Source: Anderseniella sp. (lineage in GTDB: Bacteria > Pseudomonadota > Alphaproteobacteria > Rhizobiales > Aestuariivirgaceae). From it: 64,000 nucleotides of DNA. The notes beneath the pieces are model-generated. The model worked only from the letters and a program-made list of their open reading frames with translations, was not told where the DNA came from and did no database searches. Below, in pieces: positions 18,203 through 26,957 of this stretch. The stretch is taken from NCBI GenBank assembly GCA_028289645.1, contig JANQOK010000013.1, positions 1 to 64,000 on the forward strand, given 5' to 3'. The translations under genes were made by a program, and so were the position numbers. Position 1 is the stretch's first letter. Each line of letters opens with the position of its first letter.

Positions 18203-18649
18203 CTAGCTGTCCAGGACACCCAGTGCTTTTTCCAGAATGGCAATGCCGCGCAGCATGCTGTCGCGTTCAGCTTTGGTGAGACCGGCCAGCAACTGGACCT
18301 CGAAATCCAACATCTGCGGTTCCAGTTGCCGGTAGGCCTGTTCGCCAAGTGCTGTCAGGTTCAGCTTTTCCAGCCGCCGGTCGGCCGTATCGCGTTTGCG
18401 GGTCAGCCAGCGCCTGGTGTTCAGCGAACTGACAGCGCGGCTGACCTTGGTCTTGTGCATTGAAGAATGCGCACCGATCTGCTTGGCCGTCAGCTCGCCG
18501 AACTGGGCGAGGGTCGACAGTGTCCGCCATTCCGGAACGGTGAGACCGTATTTTTGCCGGTAGATGGATGACAGCTGGACGCTGGCGGCCGCTGCTGCAC
18601 GGTTCAGCCGATAGGGCAGGAAGTTTTCCAACTGTAGTTTCTGGGCCAT
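18203..18649 (-). CDS. MarR-family regulator of homogentisate genes (HmgR/HpdR-like)
   Basis: A 148-residue MarR protein. The wHTH is in residues about 40-105 ([40 protein letters not shown] and the DRR wing). It is divergent from hmgA, 82 bp between starts, with a palindromic site directly abutting its Shine-Dalgarno, which fits autorepression. The same site precedes the TRAP operon, whose 3' end converges on this gene with 15 bp between them. Ligand is probably homogentisate or a precursor, by analogy with other MarR regulators of aromatic catabolism. Confidence 0.87.
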   Translation of the reverse strand: MAQKLQLENFLPYRLNRAAAAASVQLSSIYRQKYGLTVPEWRTLSTLAQFGELTAKQIGAHSSMHKTKVSRAVSSLNTRRWLTRKRDTADRRLEKLNLTALGEQAYRQLEPQMLDFEVQLLAGLTKAERDSMLRGIAILEKALGVLDS

Positions 18650-18660
18650 ACATCTCTCTT

Positions 18661-18682
18661 GATAGTTACAAATGTAACCATC
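18661..18682. promoter_or_regulatory. MarR-type operator between hmgR and hmgA (copy 2)
   Basis: The core GTTACA-AA-TGTAAC is a perfect 14-bp palindrome inside GATAGTTACAAATGTAACCA at 18661-18680. It sits between the divergent MarR gene (start 18649) and hmgA (start 18731). See copy 1 at 15155-15176, which is identical at 19 of 22 positions. Confidence 0.75.
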
Positions 18683-18730
18683 ATTGTTAGCCGATCACTG
18701 AAGCAATTGAAATCAGCAAGAAATGTAATC

Positions 18731-20035
18731 ATGAAACTGGACTACCAGCCGGGCTTCGGGAACGATTTCGAAACAGAAGCACTCGAAGGGGCTCTGCCAC
18801 AGGGGCAGAATTCCCCGCAAAACTGTGCATACGGCCTGTATGCCGAACAGTTGTCAGGCTCGCCTTTCACAGCTCTGCGCGGACAAAATGAAAGATCCTG
18901 GCTGTACCGGATTCGCCCGTCGGTGAAGCATGTCGGACAGTTCAGGAAGCTGGATCTACTGGACTGGAAGAGTGCTCCGTGCCTTGATGATCACGATCTT
19001 GCTCCCACCCAGTTGCGCTGGGACCCGCCGCCTTTCCCGGACGGTGAAGTTTCGTTTGTGGAAGGAATCCGCACGGTCACAACCGCCGGCGATGTCAACA
19101 CCCAGGCGGGCATGGCAGTACACCTGTTCTTTGCCAACAGTTCGATGACAGGTACGAGCTTTTTCAATGCCGACGGAGAACTCCTTATCGTGCCGCAGCA
19201 GGGCCGGATACTGGTGTTCACAGAGATGGGCAAGCTTGATGTGGGCCCGTGCGAAATCTGCCTGGTGCCGCGTGGCATGAAGTTTCGCGTCGAGGTCATC
19301 GATGGTCCGGCCCGCGGATATGTGTGCGAAAACTACGGCGCCAAGTTCACGTTGCCCGAACGCGGGCCGATCGGCGCCAACTGCCTGGCCAATCCCCGGG
19401 ATTTCAAGACGCCTGTCGCTGCATTCGAAGATGTGGATGAGCAGCATACGGTGATCATGAAATGGTGTGGCGGGCTGTATGCATCACAGATCGGGCACTC
19501 GCCGCTTGATGTGGTTGCCTGGCATGGCAATTACACGCCGTTCAAGTACGACCTGAGGACGTTTTCGCCGGTCAACGCGGTGCTGTTTGATCACCCGGAT
19601 CCATCCATCTTCACCGTTCTTACCGCGCCGTCGGAAACTCCGGGCACCGGCAATATCGACTTTGTCATTTTCCCGGAGAGATGGTCGGTGGCCGAACACA
19701 CCTTCCGGCCGCCCTGGTATCACATGAACATCATGTCGGAGTTCATGGGGTTGATCCACGGGGTCTACGACGCCAAGGAGGAAGGCTTCGTGCCCGGTGG
19801 CATGAGCCTGCACAACTGCATGTTGCCACATGGACCCGATCTTGATGCCTTCGAGAAAGCAAGCACAGCGGAAATGAAACCCCACAAGCTGGAAAACACG
19901 CTGGCGTTTATGTTCGAGACCCGGTTTCCGCAGCACCTGACAAGTTATGCTGCCGGGCTGGAAACCCTGCAGGAAGATTATGCAAGCTGTTGGGACGGCC
20001 TGGAGAAGAAGTTCCGCAGCGAGGCTGCAGAGTAA
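18731..20035 (+). CDS. hmgA: Homogentisate 1,2-dioxygenase
   Basis: A 434-residue dioxygenase; the ATG at 18731 ([18 protein letters not shown]) matches family N-termini, while the upstream frame start lies in the operator. It opens the ring of homogentisate to give 4-maleylacetoacetate. Diagnostic segments are [28 protein letters not shown] and the iron-binding [20 protein letters not shown], followed by [12 protein letters not shown]. First gene of the five-gene operon, six bases before the fumarylacetoacetase gene. A cupin-type Fe(II) enzyme of the cytoplasm. Confidence 0.97.
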   Translation: MKLDYQPGFGNDFETEALEGALPQGQNSPQNCAYGLYAEQLSGSPFTALRGQNERSWLYRIRPSVKHVGQFRKLDLLDWKSAPCLDDHDLAPTQLRWDPPPFPDGEVSFVEGIRTVTTAGDVNTQAGMAVHLFFANSSMTGTSFFNADGELLIVPQQGRILVFTEMGKLDVGPCEICLVPRGMKFRVEVIDGPARGYVCENYGAKFTLPERGPIGANCLANPRDFKTPVAAFEDVDEQHTVIMKWCGGLYASQIGHSPLDVVAWHGNYTPFKYDLRTFSPVNAVLFDHPDPSIFTVLTAPSETPGTGNIDFVIFPERWSVAEHTFRPPWYHMNIMSEFMGLIHGVYDAKEEGFVPGGMSLHNCMLPHGPDLDAFEKASTAEMKPHKLENTLAFMFETRFPQHLTSYAAGLETLQEDYASCWDGLEKKFRSEAAE

Positions 20036-20041
20036 ACCCGC

Positions 20042-21058
20042 ATGAAACTGGCATCACTTGAAAACGGCACCCGCGACGGCGCTCTGGCGATTGTGACGCG
20101 AGACCTTGCGCGGTGTGTGTCCGCGGACGGGATCGCAGCGACTTTGCAGCTGGCGCTGGACAACTGGGCCGAAATATCCCCGCTGTTGGCACAGCAAGCA
20201 GAGGAACTGGAACGCGAACAGTACATGGGTGAGCCATTTGACCAGTCCAGCTGCCGGTCTCCATTGCCGCGCGCATATCAGTGGGCCGACGGCTCAGCCT
20301 TCGTGAACCATGTGGAACTGGTCCGCAAGGCCCGTGGTGCTGAGATGCCCGAGAGCTTCTGGTCTGAACCACTGATGTACCAGGGGGGATCGGACAGCTT
20401 TCTGGATCCTCATGGCGAGATCGTGCTGGAGAACGAAGACTGGGGGGCCGACTTCGAAGCCGAGATCGCTGTGGTGACCGATGACGTGCCAATGGGCGTG
20501 TCGCGCGATACGGCACTTGACCATGTCGTCCTGATCATGCTGGCCAATGACGTGTCGCTGCGAAACCTCATACCCGGTGAACTGGCGAAGGGCTTCGGCT
20601 TCTTTCAGTCGAAGCCGTCAACCGCGTTTTCTCCAGTCGCCGTGACGCCGGACGAACTAGGTGCTGTGTGGAAAGACGGCAAGGTGCATCTGCCGGTGCT
20701 GTCAGACCTCAACGGCAGTGCGTTCGGCAGACCGGATGCGGGCGTCGACATGACATTCGATTTCAGCGACCTAATCTGCCATGCTGCACGCACCCGTCCA
20801 CTGTGCGCAGGCACGATCATCGGCTCGGGCACGGTTTCCAACAAGGGGCCAGACGGTTCGCCCGGCAAGCCGGTTGCCGACGGCGGGGCAGGGTACTCGT
20901 GCATTGCCGAAGTGCGGATGGTCGAAACAATTCGTACCGGCAAGGCGCACACATCGTTCATGTCATTCGGGGATGTCGTGGACATCCGGATGATGACACA
21001 AGGCGGCAATTCCATTTTCGGCTCAATCACACAGAAGGTTGTCAGGCATCATGGCTAA
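20042..21058 (+). CDS. Fumarylacetoacetate hydrolase family protein
   Basis: A 338-residue FAH-family enzyme of the bacterial FahA size. It hydrolyses fumarylacetoacetate to fumarate and acetoacetate. The metal site residues appear in ENEDWGADFEAEIAVV and NDVSLRNLIPGELAKGFGFF; GSGTVSNKG and the GDVVDIRM end are also typical. It follows hmgA by six bases and overlaps the next gene by eight, so it is in the same transcript. Operon position makes the homogentisate pathway role very likely. Confidence 0.92.
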   Translation: MKLASLENGTRDGALAIVTRDLARCVSADGIAATLQLALDNWAEISPLLAQQAEELEREQYMGEPFDQSSCRSPLPRAYQWADGSAFVNHVELVRKARGAEMPESFWSEPLMYQGGSDSFLDPHGEIVLENEDWGADFEAEIAVVTDDVPMGVSRDTALDHVVLIMLANDVSLRNLIPGELAKGFGFFQSKPSTAFSPVAVTPDELGAVWKDGKVHLPVLSDLNGSAFGRPDAGVDMTFDFSDLICHAARTRPLCAGTIIGSGTVSNKGPDGSPGKPVADGGAGYSCIAEVRMVETIRTGKAHTSFMSFGDVVDIRMMTQGGNSIFGSITQKVVRHHG

Positions 21059-22001
21059 ACAGTTCGCGTCTACTGGAGACATGGAAGAGAAGAAAATTTC
21101 CTTCAACGAGATCGGCGACAACCTGTATGCCTTTACTGCTGAAGGTGATCCCAACACCGGTGTCATCATAGGCGATGACGGCGTGATGATCGTTGACGCG
21201 CAGGCGACGCCGCGGCTGGCCGGCAAGGTCATCGAGAAGGTCCGCACCGTCACCGACAAGCCGATCACCCATGTGGTGCTGAGCCACTATCATGCCGTGC
21301 GCGTGCTTGGCGCATCTGCCTATGATGCATCTGAAGTCATCATGTCAGAGATGGCACGGGCGATGGTTGTTGAGCGTGGCCAGGAGGACTGGGATTCGGA
21401 GTTCGAGCGGTTTCCGCGTCTGTTTCAGGGCCATGAGAGCATTCCCGGACTGACCTGGCCCACAACAACGTTCAATGATCGCATGACGGTCTACCTGGGC
21501 AATCGCCGCATCGATCTGATGTTTCTCGGACGGGCCCACACGGCCGGCGACATCGTCGCCTACGTGCCGGATGCAAATGTCATGTTCACCGGTGACATCG
21601 TTGAATACAAATCCGCCTGTTATTGCGGTGACGGGCATTTTCATGACTGGCCGGAGACGCTTGAGACCATCCGGGACTGGGATGTCGACGCGATTGCGCC
21701 GGGCAGGGGAGACGCACTGGTTGGCCGCGAGATGGTCGGAGAATCGCTCGACCTGACTGCGGATTTCGTCCGCTCGACCTTCAATCCGGTTGCCCGCGTT
21801 GCCCTGAAGGGTGGCGATCTGAAGACCGCCTATGAAGCTTGCCGCGAACAGTGCGATCCGAAATTCTCCGATTACGCCATCTATGAGCATTGCCTGCCGT
21901 TCAATGTGGCGCGTGCCTACGATGAAGCCCGCGATGTCGATACACCGCGCATCTGGACGGCGGAGCGCGACAAACAGATGTGGGAAGCGCTGCAGGGCTG
22001 A
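21051..22001 (+). CDS. Metallo-beta-lactamase-fold protein with altered HxHxDH motif
   Basis: A 316-residue MBL-fold protein starting at the ATG at 21051, overlapping the fumarylacetoacetase stop. The usual first metal motif H-x-H-x-D-H reads H79-Y-H81-A-V83-R84, so the Asp and third His are replaced. Later metal-type motifs remain: GRAHTAGD and VMFTGDIVEY. The protein may bind one metal, or bind differently. It lies where a maleylacetoacetate isomerase gene might be expected, and none is visible in the operon. Function unknown; I recall similar variant motifs in other rhizobial homogentisate clusters but cannot verify it. Confidence 0.8.
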   Translation: MAKQFASTGDMEEKKISFNEIGDNLYAFTAEGDPNTGVIIGDDGVMIVDAQATPRLAGKVIEKVRTVTDKPITHVVLSHYHAVRVLGASAYDASEVIMSEMARAMVVERGQEDWDSEFERFPRLFQGHESIPGLTWPTTTFNDRMTVYLGNRRIDLMFLGRAHTAGDIVAYVPDANVMFTGDIVEYKSACYCGDGHFHDWPETLETIRDWDVDAIAPGRGDALVGREMVGESLDLTADFVRSTFNPVARVALKGGDLKTAYEACREQCDPKFSDYAIYEHCLPFNVARAYDEARDVDTPRIWTAERDKQMWEALQG

Positions 22002-22004
22002 TTG

Positions 22005-23609
22005 ATGAGCAGGTATGAGTACAAGCCGTTCCACTACGAAGTCGCGCCGGAACTGTCGGGCAAGCCCGCCGGGCCATATCCGGTTGCGATTGTCGGTGCC
22101 GGGCCCGTCGGGCTGAGTGCGGCAATTGACCTGGCACTGCACGGGGTACACACGATTGTGCTGGACGACAACGATGTTGTGTCGGTCGGCTCCCGCGCCA
22201 TTTGCTGGTCAAAGCGCACGCTGGAGATTTTTGACAGGCTCGGGGTTGGCGAGCGCATGGTTGCCAAAGGGGTGACCTGGAAGGTCGGGCGGTTGTTCCA
22301 CGGTGACCGCGAAGTCTACAGTTTCGACCTGCTGCAGCAGGCAGGGCACAAAATGCCCGCCTTCATCAATCTGCAGCAGTACCATGTGGAACAGTTCCTG
22401 GTGGAGCGATGCGGGGACTTTCCGGATCTGATCGATTTGAGGTGGAAGAACAGGGTGACCGGCATAAAGCAGAGTGACGGCGCCGTCTCGCTCAAGGTTT
22501 CCACGCCGGACGGAGACTATGAACTGCAGGCAGACTTTGCCGTGGCGTGCGACGGTGCCCGGTCGCCGATGCGTTCCATGCTCGGACTTTCCTTTGACGG
22601 GACGCAGTTCGATGAACGTTTCCTGATCACAGATGTCGAAATGAAGGCCGATTTTCCATCTGAACGCTGGTTCTGGTTTGAACCACCTTTCCATTCCGGC
22701 CAGTCGGCCCTGTTGCACAAGCAACCCGACAACATCTACCGCATCGACCTGCAGTTGGGACCGGAAGCAGACGCGGAAGAAGAGAGCCGGCCGGAACGGG
22801 TCGTGCCGCGCATCAAGGCGATGATGGGAGATCGGGCTTTCGAGCTGGACTGGGTGTCGGTGTACTCGTTTCAGTGCGCCCGCCTTGAGCGGTTCGTGCA
22901 TGGCCGGGTCGTGTTTGCCGGCGACTCGGCGCACGTGGTCTCTCCGTTCGGCGCCCGAGGCGGCAATGGCGGTATCCAGGACATAGACAATCTGTGCTGG
23001 AAACTGGCGCAGATCGTTCGGCAGCAGGCGCCGATCGATCTGCTGGAAACCTACAATATGGAACGGGTTGAAGCCGCAGATGAAAACCTGACCAATTCCG
23101 CGCGCGCCACGTCGTTCATGACACCCAAGTCGGCGATGGAGAGACGGTTTCGGCAAGCTGTATTGAAGCTGGCGGGCGAAGTGGAATTTGCCAGGGCGCT
23201 GGTCAACTCCGGGCGGCTGTCGTTGCCGTGCAGCTACACATGCGTGGCCGACAAAGACGAGCCGCGGCGCAGCTGGCCCGACACAGCACGATCCGGCGCC
23301 CCGGCGCAGGATGCACCGCTGGACGATGACTGGCTGCTGAGCAGGACAGGCACTGGTTTCTGCCTGTTGTTTGTTGGTCGGCCGGTACCAGACCCGCAAG
23401 AGCTGCCGGACAGTGTCACCGCACTGGAGGTGGAAGCGACCGACATCGCTCGCCAGCGTTATCTTGGCAACGAAACCGGTGCTGTCTACCTGCTGCGGCC
23501 AGACCAGCACATAGTGGCCAGGTGGCTGAAATACTCAAGAACCGCCGTGGTCGATGCAATGGAGGCAGCGCTGGCGCTCAATCAGGAGAATTGCAATGTC
23601 ACAAACTGA
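22005..23609 (+). CDS. FAD-dependent aromatic monooxygenase, MhpA-like
   Basis: A 534-residue flavoprotein hydroxylase; the ATG at 22005 is preferred over the in-frame TTG at 22002. The FAD-binding Rossmann motif is PVAIVGAGPVGLSAAIDLAL, the DG fold is DFAVACDGARSPMR and the second FAD motif is GRVVFAGDSAHVVSPFGARG. A C-terminal thioredoxin-like tail follows, as in 3-(3-hydroxyphenyl)propionate hydroxylases. In a homogentisate operon it may make homogentisate from 3- or 4-hydroxyphenylacetate or a similar phenol (inference). It overlaps the next small gene by 14 bases. Confidence 0.88.
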   Translation: MSRYEYKPFHYEVAPELSGKPAGPYPVAIVGAGPVGLSAAIDLALHGVHTIVLDDNDVVSVGSRAICWSKRTLEIFDRLGVGERMVAKGVTWKVGRLFHGDREVYSFDLLQQAGHKMPAFINLQQYHVEQFLVERCGDFPDLIDLRWKNRVTGIKQSDGAVSLKVSTPDGDYELQADFAVACDGARSPMRSMLGLSFDGTQFDERFLITDVEMKADFPSERWFWFEPPFHSGQSALLHKQPDNIYRIDLQLGPEADAEEESRPERVVPRIKAMMGDRAFELDWVSVYSFQCARLERFVHGRVVFAGDSAHVVSPFGARGGNGGIQDIDNLCWKLAQIVRQQAPIDLLETYNMERVEAADENLTNSARATSFMTPKSAMERRFRQAVLKLAGEVEFARALVNSGRLSLPCSYTCVADKDEPRRSWPDTARSGAPAQDAPLDDDWLLSRTGTGFCLLFVGRPVPDPQELPDSVTALEVEATDIARQRYLGNETGAVYLLRPDQHIVARWLKYSRTAVVDAMEAALALNQENCNVTN

Positions 23610-23790
23610 ACGGCTCGTGACCGCGCCGAATTTGGCCGAACACGACGACTTCTACGCACAACTCCTGAGCGCGCATGACGGCATGAGCGACGAGGAGAGC
23701 CAGGCATTCAATGCCCGCCTCATACTGATACTGGCCAATCACATCGGAAACTCCGACGTGCTGCGCCAGGCGTTGCTGGCGGCTAGGTAG
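23596..23790 (+). CDS. DUF2783 small protein
   Basis: A 64-residue protein; the ATG at 23596 has CAGGAG eight bases upstream. The segment DDFYAQLLSAHDGMSDEESQ and the ending NARLILILANHIG match the DUF2783 family as I remember it, which is found next to aromatic-catabolism hydroxylases. It has no signal peptide and no membrane segment and looks all-helical. Translational overlap with the monooxygenase suggests it assists or regulates that enzyme. Molecular function is not known. Confidence 0.8.
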   Translation: MSQTERLVTAPNLAEHDDFYAQLLSAHDGMSDEESQAFNARLILILANHIGNSDVLRQALLAAR

Positions 23791-23809
23791 TTGACGGCGT
23801 GGCGGGCCG

Positions 23810-24205
23810 CTACTGACGATTTTCGAGATTGTTCAGCTTGGTCTTGCCAAGCAGCGCCAACAGACCGGCCCGGCCCGTCTTGAGGATCGGATACAGAATT
23901 CTGGACAGACGCTTCGACCTGAACACCAGGAAAGTCAACCTGTTGAACAGTCCAGCTCTTGTGCTCAACAGGGACAGCATGTGGATGGCGTCGGCGCCGT
24001 GGTAAAACTGATCGCCGATCTTGAGGACAAAACCTTCATCCATATCCAGGTTCAGGTCGTTTATCTCTTTCACGATCGGCGGATTGTCGCGGGCATTCAG
24101 GAGCTCAAATGTTCCGGCGGCTTGTTTGATCGACAGGTGCTGAGCGTAATTCCGGCACACCGGGCAATCGCCGTCATAGACAAGAGTGACTGCAGAAGCT
24201 GTCAT
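23810..24205 (-). CDS. DCC-family (DUF393) thiol-disulfide oxidoreductase-like protein
   Basis: A 131-residue protein with the DCC motif YDGDCPVCRNY (D11-G-D13-C14-P-V-C17). The family is thioredoxin-like and proposed to act in thiol-disulfide exchange; the substrate is unknown. The C-terminal half is basic and moderately hydrophobic (LTFLVFRSKRLSRILYPILK). Its start overlaps the stop of a 52-codon frame upstream, and it lies at the end of a run of minus-strand genes containing the Sel1-like and TAXI proteins. Confidence 0.85.
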   Translation of the reverse strand: MTASAVTLVYDGDCPVCRNYAQHLSIKQAAGTFELLNARDNPPIVKEINDLNLDMDEGFVLKIGDQFYHGADAIHMLSLLSTRAGLFNRLTFLVFRSKRLSRILYPILKTGRAGLLALLGKTKLNNLENRQ

Positions 24206-24360
24206 GATTCCAGTCCGGACTCAACGCGATACACGTTGCCACAGATCTCGGTAGCATAGTCGAGCGTGATCTGCCTGGTCCAGCCAATCTCAAGTGTTGC
24301 ATGCAGAGCAGCCTGCATGGTCCCAGTGGGATTCAAGACATCGGGAAATGCCGGGTTCAC
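24202..24360 (-). CDS. Possible small ORF overlapping the DUF393 gene start
   Basis: Reading from a GTG at 24360 gives 52 residues (NPAFPDVLNPTGTMQAAL near the start, ending YRVESGLES). The TGA overlaps the DUF393 ATG in the ATGA arrangement used for coupled genes. Composition looks protein-like, but no Shine-Dalgarno is convincing and I recognise no family; it could also be the 3' remnant of a larger gene. A TTG at 24375 is an alternative start. Confidence 0.35.
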   Translation of the reverse strand: MNPAFPDVLNPTGTMQAALHATLEIGWTRQITLDYATEICGNVYRVESGLES

Positions 24361-24378
24361 ATGCGCTCGCCCCAAGCC

Positions 24379-25731
24379 TCAGGGCTGGCTGAGTTGCCTG
24401 CTCAGCGACCGGGCTGTTTGCTTGGCGCTTTCGTCGCCTGCATCGGCTGCCCTGTTATACCACTTCAGAGCCAGTTTTGAATCCGGCCGCAGGCCCTGCA
24501 CACCCAGTTGGGCGAAAATTCGCGGGTCATAGGTGGAGCCGATCCTGGCCGCAGCAAGCTGATCGCCTTGCTGGAATGCATGCTGGTAAAGCTGACGCGC
24601 TGAGACAATGTCACCAAGCAACAACAGCTTGTCGCCACGCTCTAGCAGGATGCTGACCTTCTTGCCGTTCTGGGATGGCAGCGGGCTCGCGGCTTGCTCA
24701 TCGGTGCCGTTGTCCGCGTCCAGTTCAGACCTGTTCAGCTCCATTGACTGTGGCGGCACACTCAATGCGCTTTCAATGGCAGCGTCGTTGGCGTCGGACT
24801 CTGTCGTGGTGTTGGTTTTCGGCGCGATCACCTTTGGCGACAGGCTGGCTACTTTCTGGTTTGCTTGCTGCTGTGCGGGTTCAACCGGTACCATGATCAG
24901 TTCGCTGGTCGCTTCCCTTGGCTGGGTCTTGTTCAGGTTGTAGACGGTCTTGGGTGGTGCAGGCATGGCTGTGGGAGCAACCCGCACCAACCTCTTGGTT
25001 TCCGGCTTGACAAAGTTCGGTGTCGGTTTGGCAGCAGGTTCACGCGTAGCAACGGTCTGTGCCGGGGCGGCCTGTTCCGGAGTGGCCCGTTCCGGAGTGG
25101 CCTGTGCTGGAGCAACAGGCTCCCGCAGCGGTTCAGCGGCAGTTTCAATTTCCACTTCCGGCAGCCGTGGGACTTCAATTACCGCGGCACTTGTCACCTC
25201 TTCAACAGGTTGCTGCTGTGGCTCTACCGGAGGCGAAACAGCAAGTGCTTCGGTGCTCTGGAAGTGGGAACTGGCGGATCCGTCCAGTACGTCGCTGCCA
25301 GCAGCCACTGATGCAGTCTGCACGCTTTGGTAAGCTGGCGTATCGAGACTGTAAGCTGAAAGGAATTTCCAGTCGTCTGCAGTTCTGTAATAGAAAGCTC
25401 CAAGTCCGCTTGCGCCGACAAACAACAGTGCGCCAGTGAGCGCAAACCACCTGCGCGCCTGCCGGTTGCGATGGGCGTCAAGCTGGGCGCGCCGATGCGC
25501 CATGACTGCCATGCGATGTTCGAAAATCTCCTCGCGGGTTCTCAGTTTCGTCGCGCGTTGCGGGCGTGCCGCCGACATAGCAGGTGCATCGTGTTGCGGG
25601 TGTGCCGCGGAAGGGTTGTTGTCATCCAGATTGGTGGCTGGATGATCATTCCAGACTTCATCTGAAGTTTCTGCCAGGTCCAACCTCAGCGAATCGAGTG
25701 CACCCCGCTTGTCGTCAGCTTTCTTGGTCAT
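24379..25731 (-). CDS. Single-pass membrane protein with C-terminal Sel1/TPR-like repeats
   Basis: A 450-residue protein of unknown function. The N-terminal 90 residues are hydrophilic and basic near the membrane. One membrane helix follows (FALTGALLFVGASGLGAFYY, about 91-110), then a roughly 230-residue Pro/Ala/Glu/Thr-rich linker. The C-terminal 85 residues carry Sel1-type repeats (ARQLYQHAFQQGDQLAAARI, ALKWYNRAADAGDESAKQTA). Topology is probably N-in with the repeats in the periplasm. It is 86 bp downstream of the TAXI protein gene, so a shared transcript and shared function are likely. Confidence 0.8.
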   Translation of the reverse strand: MTKKADDKRGALDSLRLDLAETSDEVWNDHPATNLDDNNPSAAHPQHDAPAMSAARPQRATKLRTREEIFEHRMAVMAHRRAQLDAHRNRQARRWFALTGALLFVGASGLGAFYYRTADDWKFLSAYSLDTPAYQSVQTASVAAGSDVLDGSASSHFQSTEALAVSPPVEPQQQPVEEVTSAAVIEVPRLPEVEIETAAEPLREPVAPAQATPERATPEQAAPAQTVATREPAAKPTPNFVKPETKRLVRVAPTAMPAPPKTVYNLNKTQPREATSELIMVPVEPAQQQANQKVASLSPKVIAPKTNTTTESDANDAAIESALSVPPQSMELNRSELDADNGTDEQAASPLPSQNGKKVSILLERGDKLLLLGDIVSARQLYQHAFQQGDQLAAARIGSTYDPRIFAQLGVQGLRPDSKLALKWYNRAADAGDESAKQTARSLSRQLSQP

Positions 25732-25817
25732 GGTTTCAATTTTCCCTGTTACGCGCGCGACCTCGTTGGGTCGACTTTACCCTCCAGCCAGGTTTTCCCG
25801 GCTTGGCATTGTCTTGT

Positions 25818-26957
25818 TTAGTTTGCCTTGGATACCGCCTCGTTCCATTGAATGAACTTGTTGAACAGAATCTTCTGGTCGGCCTGGCTAAGCGCGACCG
25901 TCCGTCCCTGGCTGGCCAAATAGGCCTGGAAAGCTTCGAACAACTTGCGTTGCTGCTGGGTCGGTTCGGTTGTGGCGACTTTGGCCTGGTTGGCTGCGAG
26001 CCAGTTTTTTGCAACGGAGTATCTGCGCCAGCCAGGCAGTTCCGCAGCCAGATTCACCTCGCGCCATTTCTGGTGCCGCGGTGCCTTCTGGAATTCGTCA
26101 AACTGCGAGAAGAAGCTTTCGATAAACCGTTTCACGCGATAATACCGGCCGGTCTTCGGTTTCCAGTTGAAAACCGCCATTACGGCGCCGACCGCAATGG
26201 TATCAACCGGATTGTTTGCATCCACCAGAGTGCCGTAGTCTTTGGAACTCAGTTTGGCCGGCAGATAGCTTTGCTGGAGCTTTGCGGTGTAGGGTACAGG
26301 CACAATGTGCAGGCCATCATCCTTCTTGACTGAGGTGAAGATGGATGCCGGCTTGCCAGCCACATAGACCATGGCGTCGATTTCGCCGGTGCGAACCTTC
26401 TCCAACGCATCCTCGTAACCATGACTGGAAGGCGTCACCTTGATACCGAGTGCATTGAATACTGTCTCGGAGGTCATGTAGGTCCCGGACCCCTTGCCGC
26501 CGTAGTTCACCTTCTTGCCACGCAACTGCCTGATATCGGTGATGTTGCGGCGGGCAACCAGATGCAGTTCTTCATTGTATAGCTTGGTGATGTAGTTCAC
26601 CCGCTGCTGAATATCTCCGTACACCTTCTTGTTGCGCAGATAGGTCAGCACGTCCGACTGGACAATCGCGATATCAACACCGCGAAGATACAGCAAATCC
26701 TCGATGTTCTTGACCGAGCCCTTGCCGACGATGGGCAGGATGCGCAGGTCGTCCACTTCATCCAGTTCTGCCTGGAGATCGGCAGCGATGCGGATGTAGG
26801 TCCCGCCGATGCCGCCGGAAATCACACTCACCGTATCGTTGTTGGCCGCACGGACCCGATCAGAATGGGCCTGCCCAAACGCGGATCCCACTGGCACAAC
26901 GCTGATGATGACAAGAGAAACCAATGCGGCAAGCGCCGCAGAACACAAACGAAACAT
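25818..26957 (-). CDS. TAXI-family TRAP substrate-binding protein
   Basis: A 379-residue periplasmic protein. The ATG at 26957 follows AAGGGG and gives a clean signal peptide (cleavage near SAFGQA, residue 30). TAXI family motifs are VSVISGGIGGTYIRIAADLQ, LRGVDIAIVQSDVL and GKKVNYGGKGSGTYMTSETV. TAXI proteins normally work with a fused DctQM-type permease, but none is encoded nearby. The gene is linked instead to the Sel1-like membrane protein. The ligand is unknown; glutamate and other small acids are known for relatives. Confidence 0.88.
   Translation of the reverse strand: MFRLCSAALAALVSLVIISVVPVGSAFGQAHSDRVRAANNDTVSVISGGIGGTYIRIAADLQAELDEVDDLRILPIVGKGSVKNIEDLLYLRGVDIAIVQSDVLTYLRNKKVYGDIQQRVNYITKLYNEELHLVARRNITDIRQLRGKKVNYGGKGSGTYMTSETVFNALGIKVTPSSHGYEDALEKVRTGEIDAMVYVAGKPASIFTSVKKDDGLHIVPVPYTAKLQQSYLPAKLSSKDYGTLVDANNPVDTIAVGAVMAVFNWKPKTGRYYRVKRFIESFFSQFDEFQKAPRHQKWREVNLAAELPGWRRYSVAKNWLAANQAKVATTEPTQQQRKLFEAFQAYLASQGRTVALSQADQKILFNKFIQWNEAVSKAN

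Noticed and set aside
22209-23510. Minus-strand open frame opposite the aromatic monooxygenase
   Set aside because: The plus strand carries full FAD-binding motifs; the antisense frame has none and is a GC-rich shadow.
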